DNA from: Argopecten irradians
Taxonomy: Eukaryota > Mollusca > Bivalvia > Pectinida > Pectinidae
Assembly (NCBI RefSeq): GCF_041381155.1
Contig: NC_091144.1
Span: 31,428,980 to 31,492,979 of the forward strand
Direction: 5' to 3'
Length of the DNA: 64,000 nucleotides
Below the pieces are notes generated by a model. The model did not search any database, was not told where the DNA came from, and worked only from the letters and a program-made list of their open reading frames with translations. The translations under genes were made by a program, and so were the position numbers. This document shows positions 12,728 to 24,900 of this stretch, piece by piece. Every line of letters starts with the position of its first letter. The first letter of the stretch is position 1.

Positions 12728-12779
12728 TGACCTTTGATGTGACCTTGGCCTATGTAGCTGACCTTCAGGTTGACTCGGA
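12728..12779 (+). promoter_or_regulatory. Cluster of TGACCT hexamers before the receptor start codon
   Basis: TGACCT occurs at 12728-12733, 12740-12745 and 12759-12764, followed by the related GGTTGACT. TGACCT is the complement of AGGTCA, the nuclear-receptor half-site, and the first two are direct repeats with 6-bp spacing. The stretch lies 40-80 bp before the ATG, so it may equally be 5' UTR. TGACCT-rich repeats also occur elsewhere in this DNA (890-1860), so it could be repeat-derived. Confidence 0.25.
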
Positions 12780-12805
12780 TACTTGGTGTATTGGTTCACT
12801 AGGCC

Positions 12806-12908
12806 ATGAATTCCCGCCAAGCCTTTGTGTCTCTGGGTACAGTGACCTTGGTCCTGATTCTGGCCCCACTGTTTAGCCATGCTGGACCTAGTGATTACTC
12901 TATACCAG
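12806..12908 (+). CDS. Receptor exon 1: signal peptide
   Basis: Starts at ATG and ends before GTAGGT at codon phase 1. It encodes residues 1-34 plus one base, which completes an Asp codon with exon 2. The open frame continues into the intron but without meaning. This start is chosen because it supplies a good secretion signal and a phase that fits the next acceptor. Confidence 0.8.
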
Positions 12909-15900
12909 GTAGGTCGTTTTTTGTTTATTTTTGTAACACCATTTTACTGAATACTGTACATTGGCTAAATTTAGCATGTGTTTTATTTTTGCTGTATTCT
13001 GGACCCCCGCTGAAATCCGCGAGTTCTAAACACCAGCGAAATACTCAAAAATCCATTGACATAGCTAAGGAAAATAGTTCAAAGTTTTAAATGAATTAGT
13101 AATTACTGCCGAATTTAACCTCAGTGAATATGCTCTTCTTGTGAAACTACGAAATTTTGTCCCGGAAATTTAAAGCGTTATACAGTATGTAAACATGGTT
13201 GGTTATCCCATACTTTTTTTTCTTATGATGTTGGCAAGTGCTCGTAAATATAAGTGTGATTTTTGTGATAAATACGTTTGGATTTGTGTAAACCATAAAT
13301 TTATATGGACAGGCACGTCTAGAAGACAATTATCGTGTATTGTGCTAGTCGATGATCCTTCATATGAGCTTCACCACAGAGAATTAAAATCAATTGACGG
13401 CAGTGAACAGTGAACTGAAATATTCCCAACACGTGTTTTGTTTCATCGATAAATAGTCTCGCTGTTCAATGGACATTTCTCAACACTTTTTTTATCACTC
13501 AGCCATTATATAATAACAGCTTCATTACGGCAACTTAGGAGATTTATTGTCATAGTTTTTTTCTGTGATGAAATAGTTTCCATAAAAAATAATGTGAGGT
13601 AAAGATAGTGTATTAGTAATACCATTTAGACAGGACAGGAGAGAAAGAAAGAAAGCTCAGAGGAAAATAGTTTTATTTTTCTACTTTTCTCTTTGTTTTT
13701 GTATTATTTTTATCTCCTTCACTTTCATGCTACCAAAGTAATGCTCTATATTGGTTCCTCTCTTCTCGCTATCTTCTCTACTGTTACACTATGGGTTTCA
13801 ATCTGTCGCCTCAGTATTGATGAATATAGTCCACGAACGAACTCCTTTCAATCCTCTCACTGTCTATTCTCAATATATTCTTTATTACTTAATCTCATAT
13901 GCAAGATACAATATACACTTACCTGATATTGTATAATGTGTCCCAATAGTTTATGTTTTTCTACGCTTTATATGCATATTGTTTATTTTTTGTAGACATT
14001 TGATCTTAAGGTATAATTTTGTTTAATCTGTTGATACCGTTCAGTCGTTGATATTGCAACTTTAATCCATGTCTTGGTCCATGTGTATATCAAATGAGGA
14101 ATGAACAAATACTTTTTGAACCAAATGTGAAATTTGACATGATGGAAAAATTGTGATCAACTTTAAATATAAGACAAATTAGTTCAGCATTTAGCATTGT
14201 GTTTTAAGGCCCCCACTAAAGCATAGTGAGTACAAAGACCGTTTCTAACACCTATCCACAGATTATTTTTGTAGTAAAGCACTTGAATTCGTACCCTAAA
14301 TATAACTAATTGAACAAGTCGACAAGTCTTATTGCTTTAAATCCGTGCAACAATAATTTGTCTGAACATCCAACATGCTTTTTCATGTGATACAAACTTT
14401 TGTTGAATATGTACTACGAAACACGTTCAACCTTCTGTACAAAGAACCATAGAAATGGCACGGTGTGAAAGTTGTTGAGATATGCCGCTTCTCTATTATG
14501 TTGCCAACTAGAAATTATAGATTTCTTTATAATCTAGGTAAATTCTTAACATTTCATCTTAAAAGTGGAAGAAATGAATCGGCGGGTTGAATATATCTTT
14601 CTATCTAACTTTTCAGTAGAATTTTTGAATTCTAGGAAAAAGTTAAATATGTTCTTTACCTGTAGCGTGATATTTGCAATATATTTTTCCTTTCAGATTT
14701 TGGGTTTCAAAAATATCAATCGATACTTTTCATCTTTATACCGTAAAAATATTTTACATTCACTTTCGAAATGAAAAACATACAAAAATAAAACCAAAAA
14801 CCACTCAAACCATGAAAGGTGTCATTTTATCTTTCTCAGGTTGATAATTTATCTCATTGATAATATTCATTGTATAATATGTTAAGTTTTAAAAAATAAT
14901 GAAACCATATGTAAGTATTCTAGGATGGGTACTTCGTTGTTTATTTGCTGTTTTTGCTATTTTTGACATATCAAATTACTTTCAATTTCAAAGCATATGT
15001 ACTGTAAAGATCATCTATTGACAATTTAATGGTTCTGTATAAAAGGTTTTAGCTAATATATTTCATGGCTCTATTTATTGCAGTGTCTAGATGGCTTTTC
15101 GGCCTCTATTCAATATTATTCAAAATTATCCAAACAAAATATTTTTTTACAAAATAACAAATTCTTAAATTATGCTATCAAAGCAAATATTAAAATCATA
15201 TAATGGCAATTGAAAGCTACAAAGGAAATGCTTCTTATGTAAGTCGAATATAAAGCTGATCAAGCCCTAGATACAGTGAACATTTTAAGTGTCGCTATTT
15301 TCTCTGTACTCCTGTTTTCGAGGCCATAACAACAACATAACCGATTTATCTGAAGATTGAAATCTATGATTGATGCCGGCATTGCATCTAAAACACCAGT
15401 TCTTACTATAAGGTATAGACATATAAATACACGCCTAATCTGATAGCAGTTCCAGAACACTGTTTGGAATATCCAGTAAAAGCATTGTGTTCTACGAAGT
15501 GTCACGTAGTATTAGATGTATAGTTAGCTTCCCGAGTTGGTTGAAATATTGTGTTTCCCTTGGTGGGAAAAAGCTAGACTGTCGCATTGAGTGAAAGCTT
15601 GTGGTTCACTGTCAGGACCTTGTTCTCGTTTAAGACCATGGCTTTACCCGGCTTTGCCACAGGTTTGAAATGCGGTTGACATCGATGAAAAGTTGCGATC
15701 GACCTTTTTGTTTGACAGCTGATTTTCCATTCTCATTATAATTTGTAGTTTGTTTATGTGTCGAAAGATGACAATGCAAGCTAAAACAGGCAATTGAGAT
15801 TTGAAAGAAAAATAATTTACTATATATCCAAAATCGTTATTTCCATTGTCTTATACAAGGAAAGTACAGCTATTTTATACCCCCTCTCACTCTACTTGGA

Positions 15901-18900
15901 AACATTCAGTTTGTTTTACAGCTTTTTCATTGTGTCATTCTTCCTCCATTTTAAAAATAATATGTGTCGCTTAGACTTCAAGCTACCGGCGATTCAGCCT
16001 TTGACTGAAGGTGTTAGCGCCTGTTTCAACTTGTGATATTTTGTATGCATATTTATATTGATCCTTAGGAAATTGTTTTACGCATATTTTGACAAATTTT
16101 GCAAGCTACACAACACTGTACGAGTCAACAGTAATGCCTTAAGTTAGCCCCGATGCATACATGCTTTTTGTCGACTTTGTTATGTTCGACTGCACCCCAG
16201 AAGATATATATATATATATACATACAAAAAAACACTAGTTTAAACAACGGTTAATATCTTAACTGAAGCTCTGACGTGTCTTACAAAGAAAAAATAGCTG
16301 TTGTGCCGAAATTTAAAGATACTTTTAAGATATAATATTTTTGAGATCCCTTACAACAGATTATATCGTTACCATTTTATATGGTTATTCATTCTTTACA
16401 TTCAAAAATAATATTTGATATAAACTTGTTAACTATATATATTTTTATATGATTCCTTGTTAAGTGTAGACTGCACAGTGTCTGCCCAGTGTCAGTTTAA
16501 TCTATCAGTAGGGTACATATGAGTGTCGGTGTCCGTGACAGTAGTAGCATGATAGCAGTACATATCTACGCCAATGTACCCCAAGGGATTAGATGGTGTG
16601 GAGTACATTTGGTGATAGTATTCCGATTGACATTACTGCCAGACAGGACTGTCTCGTGCAGCTAGCTGAAAGTGGCGTTAATCTCAATCATCACACAAAG
16701 GGGCATACGCTATCGGTATAACTGATCTAATTATCTATATACAGGTTTGATATACAAGCTTACATTCAAAGTGCACTTCAGGTTTGCTATCTCTATCCAA
16801 GCTGTTCTACATAGGGCCTCTATGTATTCTCTGGGCAAATGTGGTAACTAAACCGTATGCTGAGGCTCAATAGCCACAGAAAGAATATATTTACCGTACA
16901 GATAGTTGGGAAAAGAGTGTAACAGAGCCAGAGTAATGTACCGCACGTCAGGCTCGAACCCGCAACCCCGGACTGATCTGCCGCTCTACCGACTGTGCTA
17001 TAGATAAATCCCCCTAGCGTGAAGCTAGAAGGCGATACTATATACAATTAAAATCTGTTGCAGGAGTTATATTGTCAAAGGAAATATTATTGTAAACACC
17101 GTTAGTGCATAACTTGGATACGTATATCTGAATCAGTATGATCGATGATTATAGAATTCCTTGTAGTATATTTTATCTAAGATATTGTAAAGATATAAAA
17201 ACTGTTATTTTCATGCATTAATATCTATACATGTATTTTTATGTCGTTATGATAAAGATAAATAGAAAATCGATAATCACTTCCACAGAGAGTCTAGATT
17301 ATGGTTGTTATATCTACAACTGGTAATTTCAGCTTTGATGAGAAATCATTTGTAGAACATATGGACGATGTAACACAAATTAGGAAACACATTGCTATTT
17401 AATGGTGATATGACGATATGAAATTAAAGATAAAACAGCGAAGATTTGTATCTATGCATAATTTTATAAAATACATGAATTGATAATCAATTTGTATCCA
17501 TATGTCTGACGTCGACTTAAGCTGTTTTGCTGAACAGTGTAACGTGAAAAGTATAGACAATTATTATCACTGTCTTCTACAATATGTTTTATGCATAAAC
17601 GACTGATCAGTTTCAAATACATCTGCTCTCGGCTTACATTACCTATGCAAAATGTCAAGTTGGTTTCTCTTAGTCATACTTTCATTGCATTTCTAAATTG
17701 TATGAAGTATATCCTAAAATTTAAACTAGAGTAATACCAAGTAATTAACTTCTGAATAATACTAGTTTCCAAGGATCCTAAAGCATAATTTCCAAACAAT
17801 GTAACCCATAAATATAGGTCATTTGGCTCTAACGGCAATATGTCCTTTGTCCCTCGGGTAGTCTTTAGGAAATTATGAATGTATATCACAACATATGCCC
17901 TTTGTCTCTTGGGTAGTCTTTAGGCAATTTTGATTGTATATCATAACATTTACAGTAATATCTAAAATTAGAAATATGAATAATATAAATGTCATTTGAA
18001 ATGAGGCATTTTTCTATTGCAGATAACCAATGCAGAGGATGTCCCGACGGGAGCTGCCATAATCTTAACGGGCAGTACTCTTGCATCGGAGACTGCAAGT
18101 CGGGTTACTATGGTCGGTCATGCCAGCATCAGTGCCCTTTGAACTGCAAGGAGGCCTTTTGTGATAAATTGCTTGGAACTTGTGACGGTTGTACGTATGG
18201 ATTCCACGGATCAAAATGTTCTTTTCCTTGTTCGCCTCATTGTAATACAAGAGCCCACCAAAAATGTAATCAAGAGACTGGAGAATGTATCGGAGCCTGT
18301 GAGTTGGGGTTTTACGGACAAAGCTGCAGTATGGATTGTCCCAAGCATTGCTATCTGAGCTGCAACAGGAACGATGGTTCTTGTTTTGTCTGTGACTCAA
18401 GGTACTGGGGTCAATTCTGTAATAACACATGTGGTGCGAACTGCTTCCTCTCGTGTGATCAGATGACTGGGAGATGCCCCGTTTGTATTTCAGGATGGCG
18501 TGGAATGACCTGCCATTTGCCTTGTAGTCTTTCTAACTGCAAAAGCTGCACAACAAACGACGAGTGTTCTGTCTGCAAGGAAGGATGGTACGGGCTGAAA
18601 TGCGACCAAGTTTGTTCTCCGTATTGCCAAAGCTCCACATGTGATCGACGGACGGGTAATTGTGATTGTCAACCTGGCTGGTTCGGGGAACAATGCAATA
18701 ACCAGTGCATTCCACACTGCTCTTTCTGTAGCTCAAATAAAACATGTGTGTTGTGTGAGGATGGTTTTTACGGACCTCAATGTGAACATAGATGTATTGA
18801 TGAGTGTAAAACGTGTCTACGATCAGGTCTTGTATGCATGGAATGTAAAGATGAAGACATGTTCGGCGACAATTGTGAATGTAGCTTCTCGGAATGTGCG

Positions 18901-21900
18901 AAGCGCGAGAAAGGGAAATTTGATTGTATCTTGTGTTCAAACGAAGACTGGTTTCCTTTTGAAAATGGTTGTTGCCCATGTAGAACTAGTCACTGTTTAG
19001 ACAAGGCAGCATGTAATGTTAATTCTGCAGCGTGTTCATCTGGGTGTCACGATGGATATTACGGTATAATGTGCACAAATAAATGTAGTCCGTTTTGTAA
19101 AGGTGGAAATAGCACTTGTAGGGGAAATTTAGGTCACTGTGCAAAAGGTTGTAAAGATGGCTGGTTTGGTAAAAGGTGTGACGCATCGTTCTGTAAAGAG
19201 TCGTACCCACATTGTATTCAGTGTGCTTATCGTCAGAAACCATATTCCATTGAGAGAAACGATCTGGACTGTACAGAATGTGAGCCTGGATACTACATAA
19301 CAAATGGTCATTGTGAAAAATGCCTCCATTGTAAAGACGACAAGTGTAGAAGCCATGACGGGATTTGTCTTGAAGGTTGTGCACGTGGATGGTACTTAGA
19401 TTCATTCCGTGAATACTGTACTAATGAATGTGGTCGATGTGTAAATCAGATTTGTCACGCGTTTAATGGAACCTGTGTAAATGGATGCCAACCAGGATAT
19501 TATGATCATACATGTACCTTACACTGCCCCAGGAACTGCATGTATGCTACTTGTAATGCCTCGGGTATCTGTGCTGAGGGCTGTAGTCGAGGATACTATG
19601 GAACCTACTGCTATGACGAATGTGAGAAATGCTTAGATGACATTTGTGATCGTGAGACTGGGACATGTATAAGTAAGTAAAGCGAAATAGAACTATATAC
19701 AGTACATTAAAACTTCATTTTTTTCTCATATATATATGCTCTCACTTATTTTACACTTTTCGAAATGGCTAATACGTGGTCACGTGTATGGTTCGATATA
19801 TAGCATATCAACCCGGTTTGTCAATATTACGTTTGTGACGTCAAAACCGAGTCGATATTGCGTTTGTGAACTTCATTGCCTAAATGTTGAGTTATTCAGG
19901 GTGTCTTCCTATGGATATTGTTCTTGTTGAACAGTTGGTTATTCAGAGATGGTCTCTAATGTAGATTTACCGTGTCACTCTGTACAAATGTACCCGACGG
20001 TAACAAAAAGAGAATGATTATTTAATAGTGTATATAGATTGTTATAATTGAAATTCTAAAGACCAAAATAATCGTCAGATATATATCGCAAGAGTTATTT
20101 TTACTATTTTTAGAGTGTAAACCCCAGTGGCATGGCCCTGACTGTAGCCAAAGTTGTGACGGGTGTGTGGAGGGGATGTGTACAGACGGCCAAGGATGTG
20201 CTGATGGCTGTTGGCCCGGACTGTATGGTATTTCCTGTAACATGACGTGTCCTGACCAAGCCTCGTGCTATGCGTGTGACCAGTTGTCCGGTCAGTGTAT
20301 CGTATGTAAGAAAACAATCGGATCCACTGCGCCACCATCTTGCAAGGAAGTCATGGATGACGTCACGTGGACGGAAGCGTACAGGGAGACGTCATGCGCA
20401 GTTGGTTATTATGGTGAATTTTGTAAATTGAAATGTCCAGAAAACTGTTTAGTGGACTCCGAAAAGCGACATCGCTGTGATAGGTTTACAGGGACTTGTT
20501 TGCCGATAGCCGGTTGTTACCCAGGTAACTACGGACTATTCTGTGACCGGATATGCCTTAATTGTCTCTACGGCGCATGCTCAAGAGACGACGGAATATG
20601 CTTACATGGTTGTGATACTGGTTGGACAGGATCTGAATGCCTGTGTAAGTATAACTGTTTACCATTTTTGCCAGATACATGTATTTAGTTTCGCAGTCAG
20701 AGGGATATCCACACAAAAAAACTTCGTAGTGAATTTAAATGCAAATACAAAGAAAATCTTATGGCAAGGAGTGGATATGTGAATATAAACCATTGGGGAT
20801 AATTGTCAGAAATGAAATAGACACTTCAAATGACAATATCTGAGAACAGCTTATTATAATTTGTCAACATCAATAAAAAGTCAAAGATGACATTTTCAAA
20901 ACCAATTACTGCTGTCGTATTTCAAATGCAGCCATTTGGGAAATATTCGAAAGAAATATCCACTGTAAGAGCTCTGGAAAAGCTTTCTCGGTTTTTAAGT
21001 CGATGTCTCAAGCAATATCCGATACGCTTGATATGCATTAGAGAGTGTTCCATATGTTCGCGTCCACATATAAGCAAAAAGGCCTCAAACAATGACACCG
21101 TTGGGAATATACTTGTCTACAGCAGACGGGCTAATCAAATAAACATACTTATTTCTCGACCGCTCCAAAAGGTGCTTTCTAACTTAAAGAAACTAGCGCA
21201 GATCCCATCTCCGTCAAATGCATCGTTCATATCGCCGGCTCATGGTAATTTAAGAGGCAAAAAACAAAGCCATCCAACAGGCGTTTTTCTGTAACGTGAC
21301 AAGAAGCAATTTCGCAGTCTACTCTGTTTTGTTTATTATAACACAGGACAGCTTAAATAGAGTATTCCTTTAACCAGTTTTGAGATATGGATAAAAAAAA
21401 ACAAAGGCTGATCTCGACTTGTTATATTGCTTCGGTAAATACTCCAGACAGAGAAAGGCAATGATGAACGCGACATACGATATATATATATATATCGGTT
21501 ACTGAAAAATCGTGTATACATCTATACCGAGCTTACTATAAGACAACTCCAACATCAAATAAAGTTGATATTCTGATAAACAACTCCACATCAAATAAAG
21601 TTGATATTCTGATTATTTCAAGTAGTAATACCAAATTTAATTCGTGTCTCCGGTTATTAATCAATTTTATTATCTATCCTGAGATACAATCTGTGGATAA
21701 CTTCATTCTGACCGGTTTTGGTTGTATTTGTATACAAAAGTATACCCTACACATGCTGCTGCTTTCCAACCTCCTTAATATTACATATATGCAATATTTG
21801 ATTCGATCGATTGTAATTGCTCTTGATAGCTTTATATCTTGGGTGGATTTTAATTCAATGTATGTTTGATTTACATGCACGATTGTTTATTTTATCCTTT

Positions 21901-24900
21901 TACAACTGGTTGTGAAGGCCATGCTAGTATAATTTTCGAATTTGCTTGCCTTTCTTTTTCATTCCTAACGCGCTACATTGAATATGTATATATTCACTTG
22001 CGTTCATACCACCTTTAACGCAATCAAAGCACTATTCAAACCCTATTTTAACAATACAATTCTGAAAGATATTATCCGCGCTGATGTTGCTGCTTCATTT
22101 CCAAATTAATACATCTTTCCTAAATCCTTGACGTCTGTGGGAATTTAGCGAGCTACACATAGAGAAGGGGCTCACTATCTGGATTGTCATAAATAACAAT
22201 GTCTCGGCAGTATAACGATGTTTTAATACTCTACGTTTTAGCAACTGTGAACTGTTTACGCCTAAAATTGATATTGCAATAAGAAATGGTATCTAGAGAC
22301 ATAGAAGGGTGGAGCGACACAGCAATTAGCTATATCCGCTGTTCAGTGTTTTGATATCGATTCGTAACTTCATTTCACAATTTTATTTCATTGTGATATT
22401 CGTTCCTTCGTTTGATTTTATATTGTAATAAGAAAAAGTGTCTTAAGACATGGAAGCTAGGGTGGAACATCAGCAATTAACTAGACTATTGTATCCACCA
22501 TTCAGCGATTTCATATCGATTCGTAACTTCATTTCGTGGTAATATTCGCTCTTTCGTTTGCTTTGAAAACATTACTCTATGAACAAATTAAGATAATTGC
22601 CTTACTCACGCTGTAATGGCTTTTGTTATAAATCACGTCATTTACACGTCAGATCGCCGTTTGAAAATGATCAGTTCTAATTGTCAGCCACAAACCATGA
22701 TTTATACTTTAAGTTTTTAACCGTAAGAATTCTGGAACGTCTTTATGATTAACTATGTTTATTTTGATTCTAATGATGACAACTTTTGATTTATTTCACA
22801 GCCAAGCTAGAGACAGTGGAGTCTGTTGATATTTCGCTGTTGTTTACTACTGTAGCCGTACTGGGAGCTACAGGAGTGGGCCTTCTCCTAATTCTTCTTT
22901 GTTATATCTGCTGGACTACAAGGTCAGTGAACAAGTGCGCATGCTTGGTCTGAAAACCATCTTTTTTAAATATAAACTTTATTTATTGTACATGGATTGC
23001 AAAACAAGTAATATAACTTATACATATCACTTTTGATGGTCCAGGTGTAAGCGCGCGAAGAGTCTTAGAGTTGGGGGAAACCAGATTACCCGGAAAGAAC
23101 CCATCGGGCAGGTGACCCCTTACCTTTTCATGTTCGGCAGGGGAGTGAACCCCGGACAGATAGGTGAAAGGCGAGTGGCGTAACTACCCGACCACCCAAC
23201 TGAAAACTATTAACACTCTACTATTTGTAAAAGCATGCATGTTATAAGCCCCCTGGAAATATTTTGTATCATATAATACATGTCTATTTATTTATTAACA
23301 GTATAATTATGTCTGTTCTACCCAAGCATATCAATATGTCTCTTCATCGCGAGCATCAATAAATCTGTTCTACGCAAGCATCAATAAATCTATTCTATCC
23401 AAGCATCAATAAGTCTATTCTACCCAAGAATCAATAAGTCTCTTCTACTCAAGCATCAATAAGTCTCTTCTACTCAAGCATCAATAAGTCTCTTCTACGC
23501 AAGCATCAATAAATCTATTCTATCCAAGCATCAATAAGTCTGTTCTACCCAAGCATCAATAAGTCTGTTCTACCCAAGAATCAATATGTCTCTTCTACCC
23601 AAGCATCAATATGTCTCTTCTACGCAAGCATCAATAAGTCTTTTCTACGCAAGCATCAATAAGTCTCTTCTACGCAAGCATCAATAATCTCTTCTACTCA
23701 AGCATCAATAAGTCTCTTCTACGCAAGCATCAATAAATCTATTCTATCCAAGCATTAATAAGTCTGTTCTACCCAAGCATCAATAAGTCTGTTCTACCCA
23801 AGCATCAATAAGTCTGTTCTACCCAAGCATCAATAAGTCTCTTCTACCCAAGCATCATTTAGAAGTCTCTTCACAGCAAGCATCAATAAGTCTCTTCATA
23901 GCAGCATCAATAAGTCTGTTCTACCAGATCCAAGTTTCATCATCAATAAGTCTGTTCTACCAAGATCAATAGTTTCTACCCAAGAATCAATAAGTCTGTT
24001 CTACCAAGATCAATATGTCTCTTACCAAGATCAATAAGTAGTCTCCCAAAATCAATAAGTCTTCTACTCAAGCATCAATAAGTCTCTTCTATCAAGCATC
24101 AATAAGTCTATTCTAAGAATAATAAGTCTGTTCTACCCAAGAATCAATAAGTCTGTTCTACCCAAGCATCAATAAGTCTCTTCTACTCAAGCATCAATAA
24201 GTCTCTTCTACTCAAGCATACAAGTCTCTTCCATCAAGCATCAATTGTCTCTTCTACTCAAGCATAATAAGTCTCTTCATCCAAGCATCAATATGTCTCT
24301 TCTACTCAAGCATCAATAAGTCTTTCTACTCAAGCATCAATAAGTCTCTTTACCAAGCATCAATAAGTCTGTTCTACTCAAGCATCAATTGTTCTCATCA
24401 AGCATAAGTCTCTTCATCAAGCAGGCATCAATTTGTCTGTTCTACCCAAGCATCAATAAGTCTGTTCTACCCAAGAATCAATAAGTCTGTTCTACCCAAG
24501 CATCAATAAGTCTCTTCTATCAAGCATCAATTGTTTCTACCAAGCATCAATAAGTCTGTTCTACCAAGCAATCAATAAGTCTCTTCTACCAAGCATCAAT
24601 ATCTTTCTACCCAAGAATCAATATGTCTCTTCTACCCAAGCATCAATAAGTCTATTCTATCCCAAGAATCAATAAGTCTCTTCTACCCAAGAATCAATAA
24701 GTCTCTCTCTTACAGCCAAGTCAAGTAATAGTCTTTCCACAAGCACCAATATGTCTCTTCTACTCAAGCATCAATAAGTCTCTTCTACTCAAGCATCAAT
24801 AAGTCTCTTCTACTCAAGCATCAATAAGTCTGTTCTACTCAAGCATCAATTTGTCCCCTCTACTCAAGCATGAACAAGTCTCTTCCATTCAAGCATCAAT

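Noticed and set aside
13147..13413. Overlapping open frames on both strands in receptor intron 1
   Set aside because: They are of chance length with no conserved motif, and lie directly downstream of a good donor site.
16840..17030. Functional tRNA gene on the minus strand
   Set aside because: The A and B boxes are good, but acceptor-stem pairing and a pol III terminator are not convincing, so a SINE head is preferred.
18065..19405. Several antisense and shifted open frames of 119-148 codons over receptor exon 2
   Set aside because: They overlap a well-supported cysteine-rich coding exon and arise from its biased codon use. None has a recognisable domain or splice signals.
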